A stretch of 12,732 nt of DNA, taken from assembly GCA_043729515.1 (NCBI GenBank), contig JAYTLK010000215.1:1-12732 (forward strand), read 5' to 3'. This DNA comes from JANXSS01 sp043729515 (lineage in GTDB: Bacteria; Pseudomonadota; Gammaproteobacteria; Burkholderiales; Burkholderiaceae_D). The notes below the pieces were generated by a model. That model was not told the DNA's origin. It ran no database searches and saw nothing but the letters and a program-made list of their open reading frames with translations. The position numbers and the translations under genes were made by a program. Positions 1-7,606 of this stretch are shown piece after piece; position 1 is the stretch's first letter; each line of letters begins with the position of its first letter.

Positions 1-512
1 GCACTGAATTCCGCGCCGGCGAACCAGTCGGCTTTTGCCAGTTCGCCTTCCATGTAATCAAGATGGCGCCCGATCTGCGGCAGGATGAAGGAAGATTTCG
101 CCTTGCCGGCAATCGCACGGGCGATCGGTTTGATGAAAAACGGCATCGGCGATGTCTCGATGCGGTCGAAGATCAGTTTCATCAGCAGCGGCGGCATGGC
201 CGAGCCCTCTGCATAGTGCAGCCAGTAGGTATAACGCAGCCGCGCCGATGTGCCGGCAGCCGGCTTCAGACGGCCGTCGCCATAGCGCTCGACCAGGTAT
301 TCGACGATGGCGCCGGATTCAGCGATCGTCAAACCATCATCGGTGATGACCGGTGATTTGCCGAGCGGATGCACTTTCATCAATTCCGGCGGCGCCAGCA
401 TGGTCTTGGCGTCGCGTTCGTAACGCTTGACCTCGTAAGCCACGCCCAGTTCTTCGAGCAGCCACAGCACGCGCTGCGACCGGGAGTTGTTGAGGTGATG
501 GACGGTGATCAT
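1..512 (-). CDS. Glutathione S-transferase, GTT1-like (3' end outside window)
   Basis: A soluble cytoplasmic enzyme expected to conjugate glutathione to electrophiles or act as a glutathione peroxidase. About 170 residues are visible and the family usually has 200-225, so only the C-terminus is missing. The N-terminal thioredoxin-like domain begins MITVHHLNNSRSQRVLWLLE, with the Ser/Asn-Arg stretch that lies at the glutathione site. It continues with the cis-proline segment (KSPVI, near residue 55) and the ESGAIVEYL motif that binds the gamma-glutamyl group. The helical C-terminal domain carries YWLHYAEGSAMPPLL, which I recall as typical of the yeast Gtt1-like subgroup. The ATG at 510-512 is chosen because a GGAAAG Shine-Dalgarno lies 6 nt upstream on the minus strand and the GST fold starts at once. 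It is divergent from rpmE2 and no clear promoter was identified. Substrate specificity cannot be read from sequence. Confidence 0.9.
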   Translation of the reverse strand, partial: MITVHHLNNSRSQRVLWLLEELGVAYEVKRYERDAKTMLAPPELMKVHPLGKSPVITDDGLTIAESGAIVEYLVERYGDGRLKPAAGTSARLRYTYWLHYAEGSAMPPLLMKLIFDRIETSPMPFFIKPIARAIAGKAKSSFILPQIGRHLDYMEGELAKADWFAGAEFS

Positions 513-590
513 GAATGACTTTCCAAAATTGCAGCAATCTGCCAACTGCATCCTACCTGAAGCGCGACCGCGCCACATCAGTGCTTCCAG

Positions 591-621
591 TTGACGCAAA
601 CACCTGATTTGCTTGTATAAT
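591..621 (+). promoter_or_regulatory. Sigma70-type promoter of rpmE2
   Basis: A perfect -10 box TATAAT (616-621) is preceded by TTGACG (591-596), 5 of 6 to the -35 consensus, with a slightly long 19-nt spacer. Transcription would start near 628, giving a leader of roughly 90 nt before the L31 start codon. The strength of the boxes fits a ribosomal protein gene. No start site is known, so the assignment rests on box similarity and placement. Confidence 0.65.
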
Positions 622-720
622 TTCGGACTTTTCCACATCGGGCAAGTGGTCATCAATCGGGTCAAGGCGCATCAACGACCGACGAAGTGGCGATTGGCTA
701 CCCACCTATCAGAGGCATCC

Positions 721-990
721 ATGAAAGCCGGCATTCACCCGAATTACCGCGACGTCGTGTTTCACGACCTGTCGTGCGACTTCAAGTTCATCACCCGCTC
801 GACGGTCCAGACGCGTGACACGATCGAATTCGAAGGCAAGAAATATCCCCTGGTGAAAATCGAGGTTTCCTCGGAATCCCATCCTTTCTTCACAGGCAAA
901 CACAAAATCGTCGACACTGCAGGCCGTGTCGACAAATTCCGCAAGAAATTCGGCACCGTCGGCTCCAAGACCCAGGTCGCGGCAGAATAA
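721..990 (+). CDS. rpmE2: 50S ribosomal protein L31 type B
   Basis: An 89-residue large-subunit ribosomal protein located at the 50S-30S bridge region. The start MKAGIHPNYRDVVFHDLSCD and the later SSESHPFFTGKHKIVDTAGR match the L31 type B (YkgM/RpmE2) family. Only one cysteine (Cys19, in LSCDF) is present, so the four-Cys zinc site of type A L31 is absent and this is the zinc-independent form. The ATG at 721 is fixed by homology and by an AGAGG Shine-Dalgarno at 711-715. The gene stands alone, with its own promoter upstream and a strong terminator at 1019-1041. In gammaproteobacteria this form replaces zinc-L31 under Zur control, but I see no clear Zur palindrome here, so it may be the housekeeping L31 of this organism. 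Confidence 0.95.
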   Translation: MKAGIHPNYRDVVFHDLSCDFKFITRSTVQTRDTIEFEGKKYPLVKIEVSSESHPFFTGKHKIVDTAGRVDKFRKKFGTVGSKTQVAAE

Positions 991-1018
991 TCCGGCCCCT
1001 GGCACGCATCGGTGCAGC

Positions 1019-1041
1019 AAGGCAGCTTCGGCTGCCTTTTT
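1019..1041 (+). terminator. Intrinsic terminator after rpmE2
   Basis: A perfect stem GGCAGC/GCTGCC (1021-1026 and 1031-1036) closes a UUCG tetraloop, is extended by A-T pairs at its base, and is followed by five T residues (1037-1041). It lies 30 nt after the rpmE2 stop and separates this gene from the glycosyltransferase operon. Confidence 0.92.
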
Positions 1042-1117
1042 CATTTCCGCGGGCTGGATCCGGTTAAATTCCGGCACAATAGCGCCGCATTCCCCTCGTA
1101 TCTTTTCGTTCCCATCG

Positions 1118-2854
1118 ATGAAACCAGTCCGCCTGCCTGCCGCCGCCACGCTTGCGCTTCCGCGCTGGGGCCTGTTCGCGCTGGCGCTGCTCTACATCCT
1201 GCCCGGCCTGTTCGGCCGCGACCCCTGGAAAAACGACGACGCCGGTAGCTTCGGCGTTGTCTGGACCATGGCTCACGGCGGCCTGGCCGACTGGCTGGCG
1301 CCCAATATCGCCGGCTTGTCGACGCCGCAGGAAGGCCCGCTGGCTTTCTGGATCGGTGCCGTGTGCGTGAAGCTGTTCGGCTGGCTGCTCGGCGACATCC
1401 TGGCCTCGCGTCTGGCGGCGATCGGCTTTTTCCTGCTGGGCGCGCTGTCGGTCTGGTACACCGCATTCCTGCTGGGGCGGCGCAGCGAGGTACAGCCGCT
1501 GCGCCTGGCATTCGGCGGCCAGCCCGAGCCGCAGGACTACGGCCGGACGCTGGCCGACGGCGCATTGCTGATCTATCTCGGTTTTCTGGGCCTGCTCAAG
1601 CATAGCCATTCGACTACCGCCGGCGCGCTGCAGGTTGCGCTGATCGCCTTCATCCTGTATGCCGCCGTCAAGCTGTTCGATACCCGCTCCAAGCGAATGA
1701 CGGTGGCACTGGGCATCGCGCTCGGTTGTTCGGTGCTGACCCGGGGTCCGGCAGCGCCGGTCGTGCTGCTGGCCTCGCTGATGGCGCTTGCGGGTCTGCG
1801 CGACCGCCCGCTGCTGGCACGCCTGGCGGCCATCTGCCTGCCGCTGGCGATGCTCATTCCCGCATTCTGGATACTGGCCTGCAGCCAGCTGCCGACCGGC
1901 TATCGTCCGGTGGCTGACTGGCTGGTATGGAATGCACATACGGTCGGTTGGCCATCGGCCGATTCGCTGAAGTACTTTCTGAAAAACGGCATCTGGTTCG
2001 CCTGGCCGGCCTGGCCCTTCGCCGGCTGGGCCGTCTATGCCTGGCGCAAGCAATGGGATGCGCTGCACATCGCGTTGCCCCTCTTGTTCGTCAACGTGTT
2101 GGCGGTGCTGGCGATCTTCACGCCCAGCGCCGATGAAAACATCCTGCTGCCGTTGTTGCCGGCGCTGGCGATCCTGGCCGCCTTCGGGCTACCGACCATG
2201 AAACGGGGCGCCATCAATGCGGTCGACTGGTTCTCCGTCATGACATTGACGACCTGCGCCGCGTTCATCTGGGTCGGCTGGGTCGCCAAGCAGACTGGCT
2301 GGCCGGCGCAATTGGCGCGCAATGCCTTCAAGCTCGCGCCGGGGTTCAAGCCCGAATTCAGCATCATCGCGTTTGTCGTCGCTGCCGCCGCCACTGCTTC
2401 CTGGTTCGTGTTGGTGAAGTGGCGTATTTCACGCCAGCCGCAGGTTCTGTGGCGTGCCGTCGTGCTGTCGTCGGGCGGCGTGATCCTGTGCTGGCTGTTG
2501 TTGATGACGCTCTGGCTGCCCTGGGGAAACTACATGAAGAGTTATGCCGGCGTGGCCGCGCAGATTGCCGCGTCGCTGCCGCCGGTGCGCAACTGCGTGG
2601 CGTCCGACGTCGGGCCGGCGCAGCGCGCTTCCTTCGCTTTTTACGGACAGATTCCGTTCGCCCGTATTGCCAGCCAGCGCTGCGACTTCCTGCTGCTGCA
2701 GGACACCAGCCGTGCCGGCAGTGGCGACGGTGCTGGCGGCGCCAGCGGCGACGGCGTGCTCGCGCGCGGCGGCGATCGCTGGCGCCTGCTGTGGGAAGGA
2801 CATCGCCCGGCCGATCGCGACGAACGCTTCCGCCTGTACCGGCGAGCGCCTTGA
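1118..2854 (+). CDS. ArnT/PMT-like (GT-C, GT39-type) membrane glycosyltransferase
   Basis: A 578-residue polytopic inner-membrane protein with about a dozen hydrophobic segments and a basic N-terminus. It resembles the ArnT/PMT glycosyltransferases, which move a sugar from a polyprenyl-phosphate carrier to lipid A or protein on the periplasmic side. After the first membrane segment (residues 17-32) comes GRDPWKNDDAGSFGVVWTM with Asp40-Asp41, where GT-C enzymes place their catalytic or metal acidic residues in the first periplasmic loop. The C-terminal soluble part (about residue 475 onward) contains a Gly/Ser-rich stretch near 535-550 (SGDGAGGASGDG). The ATG at 1118 is the only Met near the first membrane helix. 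It has no good Shine-Dalgarno, and a possible -10 CACAAT lies at 1075-1080. A MATE exporter starts 10 nt after the stop, so co-transcription is likely. The sugar and acceptor are unknown, and the arn pathway genes are not in the window, so the name arnT is not justified. Confidence 0.8.
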   Translation: MKPVRLPAAATLALPRWGLFALALLYILPGLFGRDPWKNDDAGSFGVVWTMAHGGLADWLAPNIAGLSTPQEGPLAFWIGAVCVKLFGWLLGDILASRLAAIGFFLLGALSVWYTAFLLGRRSEVQPLRLAFGGQPEPQDYGRTLADGALLIYLGFLGLLKHSHSTTAGALQVALIAFILYAAVKLFDTRSKRMTVALGIALGCSVLTRGPAAPVVLLASLMALAGLRDRPLLARLAAICLPLAMLIPAFWILACSQLPTGYRPVADWLVWNAHTVGWPSADSLKYFLKNGIWFAWPAWPFAGWAVYAWRKQWDALHIALPLLFVNVLAVLAIFTPSADENILLPLLPALAILAAFGLPTMKRGAINAVDWFSVMTLTTCAAFIWVGWVAKQTGWPAQLARNAFKLAPGFKPEFSIIAFVVAAAATASWFVLVKWRISRQPQVLWRAVVLSSGGVILCWLLLMTLWLPWGNYMKSYAGVAAQIAASLPPVRNCVASDVGPAQRASFAFYGQIPFARIASQRCDFLLLQDTSRAGSGDGAGGASGDGVLARGGDRWRLLWEGHRPADRDERFRLYRRAP

Positions 2855-2864
2855 CCAGCGCCGG

Positions 2865-4280
2865 ATGAATGACGCCGCTTTCCACCGCCGGCGCGATCTG
2901 CGCCGCCTGACCACGCTGGCCTGGCCAATCCTGATCGGCCAGCTTGCCGTGATTGCCAACGGCGTGATCGACACTGCCATGACGTCACGCTTTTCGGCGA
3001 CGGATCTGGCGGCGCTGGCAGTCGGCGCCTCGATCTATGTCAGCGTCTTCGTCGGCGCCAGCGGTGTATTGCAGGCGCTCGGACCGCTGATCGGCCAGCT
3101 TTTTGGCGCCGGCCGCCATGCGGCCATCGGCGTCGAGGTCAAGCAGGGCGCCTGGCTGGCCTTGCTGCTGACCGTGCTCGGTTCGCTGGTGCTGGCTTTT
3201 CCCCAGCCGTTCCTGGCCCTCGCGCATGCCTCGCCCTCCCTGACCGCAAAGGCCAGCCTGTATCTCCAGATTCTGGCGCTGGCGCTGCCGGCAACGCTTG
3301 GCTTCAAGGTTTTTTCGGCGCTGACCACGGCCGTGGCGCGGCCAAAGGTTCTGATGCTTCTGCAAATCGCGGCGCTGGCGCTGAAGATTCCGCTCAATGC
3401 CTGGTTCATTTTCGGCGGCGCAGGGTTGCCGGCTCTCGGCGGACCCGGTTGTGCGATCGCCACGACATTGCTGGCATGGTTGATCCTGATCGCCGCCATC
3501 CTGCTGTTGCGGCATTCGCCGTTCTACCGGCCATTCCGGATTTTCGGCACCGGCTTCGTGGCGCCGTCCTGGAATGCGCAACGCGCCCTGCTGACGCTGG
3601 GGGTACCGATGGGACTGTCGTATCTGATCGAAGTCACGGCCTTCACGTTCATGGCGCTGTTCATCGCCCGACTCGGAGAACTGGCAGTGGCTGGCCACCA
3701 GATCGCCGCCAACTTTGGCGCCGTGCTCTACATGCTGCCGCTGTCGATCGCCAGTGCGACCGGCACGCTGGTGGCGCAAGCCATCGGTGCGCGCGACATG
3801 GTGACGGCGCGACGCATTGGCAACCATGGCATCGCGCTGGCAGGGACGATGTCGCTTACGGTCGGCATCCTGGTCTGGATCTTCCATGGCGCGATCGTGC
3901 GGGCCTACACACCCGATCCACGCATCGTCGCCGCCGCCGCGCCCCTCTTCCTCTTCATCGCGGTGTACCAGGTCTTCGATGCGGTGCAGGCGAGCGCCGC
4001 CTTCGTCCTGCGGGCGTACCGGATCGCATTGGTGCCAACCGTCATGTATGCGGTGGCCTTGTGGGGGGTCGGGCTGGGCGGCGGTTATCTGGTCGGCTTT
4101 GATGTGCCCGGCAACATTCCGCCTTTCCTGAAAGGCGCGCCGGGCTTCTGGCTGGGAAATGGCACCAGCATCGCGCTGGTGGCCATCGGACTGGTCTGGT
4201 ATCTGCGCCGGGTGCAGCACAGGCTGGTTCAGCCTGGCGCAGCGGGTTCAGACAATGCAGGAGGCGCAGTGACCGCCTGA
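2865..4280 (+). CDS. MATE family Na+/H+-coupled exporter, NorM-type
   Basis: A 471-residue, 12-helix inner-membrane exporter of the MATE (MOP) superfamily, which expels cationic drugs and dyes in exchange for Na+ or H+. The three acidic residues known to matter in Vibrio NorM are all at matching positions. They are Asp36 in helix 1 (GVIDTAM), Glu256 in helix 7 (YLIEVTAF) and Asp372 (YQVFDAVQ). The phrase ATDLAALAVGASIY after helix 1 and VAGHQIAANF in the second half are also MATE-typical. Length is normal. The ATG at 2865 lies 10 nt after the glycosyltransferase stop with no strong Shine-Dalgarno, suggesting translational coupling. Its last 17 codons overlap the 3' end of the convergent HDOD gene. 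Substrate is unknown: a multidrug role is the default, and export of a compound linked to the envelope enzyme upstream is only inference. Confidence 0.93.
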   Translation: MNDAAFHRRRDLRRLTTLAWPILIGQLAVIANGVIDTAMTSRFSATDLAALAVGASIYVSVFVGASGVLQALGPLIGQLFGAGRHAAIGVEVKQGAWLALLLTVLGSLVLAFPQPFLALAHASPSLTAKASLYLQILALALPATLGFKVFSALTTAVARPKVLMLLQIAALALKIPLNAWFIFGGAGLPALGGPGCAIATTLLAWLILIAAILLLRHSPFYRPFRIFGTGFVAPSWNAQRALLTLGVPMGLSYLIEVTAFTFMALFIARLGELAVAGHQIAANFGAVLYMLPLSIASATGTLVAQAIGARDMVTARRIGNHGIALAGTMSLTVGILVWIFHGAIVRAYTPDPRIVAAAAPLFLFIAVYQVFDAVQASAAFVLRAYRIALVPTVMYAVALWGVGLGGGYLVGFDVPGNIPPFLKGAPGFWLGNGTSIALVAIGLVWYLRRVQHRLVQPGAAGSDNAGGAVTA

Positions 4281-5419
4281 AGCTCCAGATAGCAATCCTG
4301 CTGCGCGGCTGACAGGTCGCGGGTGAATGACGCATCCGGCGCCTGTTCGCCGGTTGAGACCAGCAAATTCAACTTGGCCAGATAATCGGCAATCGACAGC
4401 ATCTGGCCGACCGGCGAGCGGAGCTGGCGCTGGCCGACAATGGCCTGCTCGTCGATCGCCGTGATTACTGCATCCGGGAAGCGCCATTCCCGTCCGATGC
4501 TGGCCGAGAGGCGGCGCGCTTTCGGAATGAGGGCATTGCAGAAAGCGGTCGATCCGATCGACTCGTTTGCCTGACCATCCTGATCCATCACCTTCAAGGC
4601 GACGATCAGGCCGACGTTCTGGATCAGTCCGGCCAGAAAGGCATCGAAGCCGTTCACGCCGCCCTGCTGCGACAGGAGCCGCGCCGCAATCGCGCATTGT
4701 TCGGAATGACGCCAGATACGCGGCGCCACCAGCCGGTTGAAGCGGCCGGATTTCAAATCGATGATCGGCCGAAAAGCAACGCTGGTGATCAGATGCCGCA
4801 AGCCGTTCTGACCCAGCACCATCACGGCATGCTCGATGCTGGAGATCGGATCATCCTTCGCATACAGGCTGCTGTTGGCCAGCCGAATGACTTCCGCCAC
4901 CAGCACCACATCATGCGAAATCTTGCGCGCCAATTCCGCCCCGGAAAAATCCTGCGTGCGCAAGCTCTGCAGCAGCTGCGGAATCACGCCCGGCATGCGT
5001 CGCACCAGTTGTGTTCCGGCCTGCGGCGACGCCAGGATCTGGTCCAGGCTGTCTAGCACTGCCTGTTCGGCGCGACTGGCCTGCAGGTCGGCATAATCGC
5101 TACGGGCGAACAGCCAGGCGCTGAAGTGGGCGTTGACGTCTTCCTGTACCAGCCACGAGACACCGGCGCTGGCAACGGGTTTTGGAGAAGCATCCGGGGC
5201 AGGCCTGTCGATCTGGTTCGATGCCATCGGCAGCCCATGGGTGGGCGACGCGAGAATCATGTCCTGCAACCCGGCGTCCGACGTCATCACTGCTGTCGCT
5301 GCAGACGATATCGGCGATGCAGCGACATCGGGCAATGCGGTTGACCGAAAATGCCGGTCCGCTTCCGCCCGACCGGCCTGCGGATCAACGCCAAACAGCC
5401 TGCGCAGCCATTGCCTCAT
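4229..5419 (-). CDS. HDOD domain signalling protein
   Basis: A 396-residue predicted cytoplasmic protein. Residues 1-90 are low-complexity (Ala/Pro/Ser-rich) and look disordered. The HDOD domain covers about 130-330. It opens with RRMPGVIPQLLQSLRTQDFS, followed by the LARKISHDVVLVAEVIRLAN segment and a HAVMVLGQNGLRHLI helix. The position corresponding to the His-Asp pair of true HD phosphohydrolases reads LAGLIQNVGLI, so metal-dependent hydrolase activity is not expected. HDOD proteins are regulatory in chemotaxis, motility, stress or nucleotide-second-messenger circuits, but no partner can be assigned here. No PAS, GGDEF or EAL domain is fused. The ATG at 5417-5419 has an AAGGAAAG Shine-Dalgarno about 10 nt upstream. 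The gene follows the KimA-like gene by 78 nt in the same direction with no obvious terminator between. Its final 52 bp overlap the opposing MATE gene. Confidence 0.88.
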   Translation of the reverse strand: MRQWLRRLFGVDPQAGRAEADRHFRSTALPDVAASPISSAATAVMTSDAGLQDMILASPTHGLPMASNQIDRPAPDASPKPVASAGVSWLVQEDVNAHFSAWLFARSDYADLQASRAEQAVLDSLDQILASPQAGTQLVRRMPGVIPQLLQSLRTQDFSGAELARKISHDVVLVAEVIRLANSSLYAKDDPISSIEHAVMVLGQNGLRHLITSVAFRPIIDLKSGRFNRLVAPRIWRHSEQCAIAARLLSQQGGVNGFDAFLAGLIQNVGLIVALKVMDQDGQANESIGSTAFCNALIPKARRLSASIGREWRFPDAVITAIDEQAIVGQRQLRSPVGQMLSIADYLAKLNLLVSTGEQAPDASFTRDLSAAQQDCYLELQAVTAPPALSEPAAPG

Positions 5420-5497
5420 GCGGTCGCTTTCCTTTCGTTCGACACCGTACCGGCCGCCTGCGCATTGTCGGCGCCGGTCCGTGATGTCCTGGCCGCA

Positions 5498-7459
5498 CTA
5501 TACCTTCATCGGCAGGATCACCATCTGCAAACCATCGAAATGGAGCCGGCGCTGGATCGCCAGGGCGGCCTGGTTGTGCAGCAAGCGGATGAACCAGTTG
5601 TCCTGTTCGAAGATCAGCTTGCTGGTAAAAAAGATCGCATTCGGATATCGCCGCGCGATGTCTTCGCACAAATGCGTGACCTTGTCGACGACATCGGTAC
5701 CGAAACCCAGATAAGCGGACGACGCCATGTGATGGCTGTGACAGAAGTCGACGAAGTACTTCAATGTCGCGTTGGCTTCCTCGCGCATTTCCTCGACTGC
5801 CCCGCCACCACCGTAGGCATGCGAATCAACGGTGCGGGCATTGACGAAGATGAAGTTCTTGAAGTGCCCGGGAAACATGCGCTGCACCCACAACAGGGCA
5901 TGCAGACCGCCGCCACGCGAAGTGCCGACGATGAAGACCGCGGTCTGGTTGTCCGGGTCGGGAATGACCTGGCCGGCATGTGGTCCGAACTGCTGGTTGG
6001 CGAACACCTGATCGACCGAATGAATCGCATCCTTGGTCTGCCGATAATGATTGCGGATGTAGATGCAGAGCGCGGCGATGGCGGCGATGATCAGCACCGC
6101 GGCCCAGCCACCATCGGCGAATTTTTCAACCAGCAGCACGCCGAGGATACCGGCGCAGATCACGAAGCCGATCAGCGACAAGAGGAAGCGGCGTTTCCAG
6201 TGCGCGAGTTCGGCCCGGTGATTCCACCAGTAGAGGCACAGGCCGAACAGCGAAATCGCAAAGGTCAGAAATACCGACACGGAATACAGCACCACCAGCA
6301 AGGTCACGCTGCCACGGGTCCAGAACAGGATCGCCAGCGCGGCGACGCCCATGACCAGAATGCCGTTCTGCGTTACCAGCCGGGTCGAGAGATAGCGGAA
6401 TTTATGCGGTACCCAGGAATCGATGGCCATGTTGGAAAGCACCGCGGGCCCGCCCAGAAACCCCGTGTTGGCCGCCACGAACAGGAGCCCCGCCTCGAAG
6501 CTCAGCACCAGGATCAATGCCAGATGCTTGACCCATTCGCTGCCAAAGCCGATGCTGCCGATGATCGCCTTGAAGGTAGTGGCGTTGAGCGTCTCGCCTT
6601 CGACCGGATGCGCATCCCAGAGCAGGTACAGGAGGATGATGCCGCTGGCGGTGAAGGCCAGCGAAAGCGCCATGTAGAGCATGGTCATCTTGCCTGTATG
6701 CACCCGCGGCTCGGCCAGAATGTTGACGTTGTTGGAGACTGCTTCCAAGCCGGTATAGGTGCCGCCGCCCTGCGAATAGGCCAGCAGCAGCATGCCGGCG
6801 ACACCGATCCAGCCGATCTGGCCGGCCAGCTCGCTTGTCTCGGCCAGCGTGTGCGGCACCAGTTGCGGGAAATGCGAGGCATGCACCACGATGCCGTAGA
6901 CGATCAGCACCAGATGGGTGGCGACGAAACCGAGAAAGATCGGCAGCAGGATCTTGATCGCTTCCTTCATGCCGCGCAGGTTCAGCACGATCAGCACGCC
7001 GATGAAAAAAATTTCGGCCCACAGCTTGTAGCCTTGAAAACCAAGCGGAAGCAACGACGCCAGCGCCTCCACTCCGGCCGCCACCGAGATCGCCACCGTG
7101 AGCACGTAATCGAGCACCAGCGCGCATCCGGCAATGAGGCCCATGTACGGCCCGACCAGCTGTGTGGCGACGCGATAACCACCGCCACCGGTTGGAAACA
7201 ATTCGATCACCTGGTTGTATGCCATGGCGATGATGAACACCGTGACCGCAGTTGCCACCGCCATGTAGAGGCCGAGATGGGTATGGGTCCCGAGTGCGCG
7301 GAAAGTTTCCTCCGGCCCGTAGGCCGACGACGACAAGCCGTCGGCGCCCAGCCCGACCCATGCCAGGAAAGCCACCAGCGCCAGCGAATGGCGGGTTTCG
7401 GTTTTCAAGGGATCGAGCGCCTTGCCGAGCACCATCTCGCGAATCTTTTCCGACTTCAT
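5498..7459 (-). CDS. APC superfamily permease, KimA-like potassium importer homologue
   Basis: A 653-residue inner-membrane protein with about 12 membrane helices (residues 25-470) and a soluble C-terminal domain (about 490-653). It resembles Bacillus KimA (YdaO), a proton-coupled K+ importer of the KUP/APC group. Residues recalled as lining the KimA K+ site are conserved in spacing: Asp40 and Tyr47 in GLGADGLSSSAYGPEE, and the Asp-Tyr of LVLDYVLTVAISVAAG. SQGGGTYTGLEAVSNNV matches the helix-6 region. The C-terminal domain begins AVFIVGTSRGGGLHALLW, the part that binds c-di-AMP in Bacillus. The start at 7459 (MKSEKIREMVLGKAL) places GK.L as in KimA. The Shine-Dalgarno is weak, and Met9 (7435) is an alternative. 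The longer frame to 7546 adds unconserved basic residues. It probably forms an operon with the HDOD gene. Annotation pipelines may call it an amino acid permease, and the K+ role here is inferred. Confidence 0.85.
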   Translation of the reverse strand: MKSEKIREMVLGKALDPLKTETRHSLALVAFLAWVGLGADGLSSSAYGPEETFRALGTHTHLGLYMAVATAVTVFIIAMAYNQVIELFPTGGGGYRVATQLVGPYMGLIAGCALVLDYVLTVAISVAAGVEALASLLPLGFQGYKLWAEIFFIGVLIVLNLRGMKEAIKILLPIFLGFVATHLVLIVYGIVVHASHFPQLVPHTLAETSELAGQIGWIGVAGMLLLAYSQGGGTYTGLEAVSNNVNILAEPRVHTGKMTMLYMALSLAFTASGIILLYLLWDAHPVEGETLNATTFKAIIGSIGFGSEWVKHLALILVLSFEAGLLFVAANTGFLGGPAVLSNMAIDSWVPHKFRYLSTRLVTQNGILVMGVAALAILFWTRGSVTLLVVLYSVSVFLTFAISLFGLCLYWWNHRAELAHWKRRFLLSLIGFVICAGILGVLLVEKFADGGWAAVLIIAAIAALCIYIRNHYRQTKDAIHSVDQVFANQQFGPHAGQVIPDPDNQTAVFIVGTSRGGGLHALLWVQRMFPGHFKNFIFVNARTVDSHAYGGGGAVEEMREEANATLKYFVDFCHSHHMASSAYLGFGTDVVDKVTHLCEDIARRYPNAIFFTSKLIFEQDNWFIRLLHNQAALAIQRRLHFDGLQMVILPMKV

Positions 7460-7501
7460 TTGCAGAATTCGCCCCGTTGCCAGGGAGCGCCAAAAAAAAG
7501 G

Positions 7502-7507
7502 ATCATA
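7502..7507 (-). promoter_or_regulatory. Possible -10 box for the kimA-like/HDOD operon
   Basis: On the minus strand TATGAT stands 42 nt before the chosen start codon and is followed by a run of eight T. No good -35 hexamer is found at 16-18 nt, so the call is tentative. Confidence 0.3.
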
Positions 7508-7565
7508 CGCCTTTCGAACGAAGCGGCGACAGCGGATGGCGCCCATCGGGATGGCGCAACGACGG

Positions 7566-7594
7566 TTGCCGGGCGAGCGTAAATCGGCGATAAT
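7566..7594 (+). promoter_or_regulatory. Promoter of tRNA-Leu
   Basis: TTGCCG (7566-7571) and GATAAT (7589-7594) are separated by the ideal 17 nt. The predicted start near 7601 is 6 nt before the mature tRNA. The segment between -10 and start (TCGGCC) is GC-rich, as in stable-RNA promoters under stringent control; that regulation is inferred from this general pattern. Confidence 0.75.
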
Positions 7595-7606
7595 TCGGCC
7601 GCAACT

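Noticed and set aside
580..640. Zur-type operator at the rpmE2 promoter
   Set aside because: No palindrome resembling the Zur consensus is visible around the -35/-10 boxes.
613..720. N-terminal extension of the L31 frame upstream of 721
   Set aside because: L31 family proteins begin at the MKAGIHP start, the extension overlaps the -10 box, and a Shine-Dalgarno precedes 721.
2985..4220. 411-codon minus-strand frame opposite the MATE gene, and a similar 334-codon frame at 1064-2068
   Set aside because: Composition is typical of antisense frames (Gln/Arg/His-rich) and the plus strand carries recognisable proteins with conserved residues.
7534..7557. Direct repeat GGATGGCGC (7534-7542 and 7549-7557) and small hairpin GATGG/CCATC between kimA and tRNA-Leu
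   Set aside because: Too short to distinguish from chance and not placed at a recognisable promoter element.
5351..7582. 743-codon open frame on the plus strand opposite the KimA-like gene
   Set aside because: It mirrors nearly the whole real gene, its product is rich in Gln, His, Arg and Asp with no recognisable domain, and the minus strand gives a clear membrane transporter. This is a shadow from GC-rich codon use.
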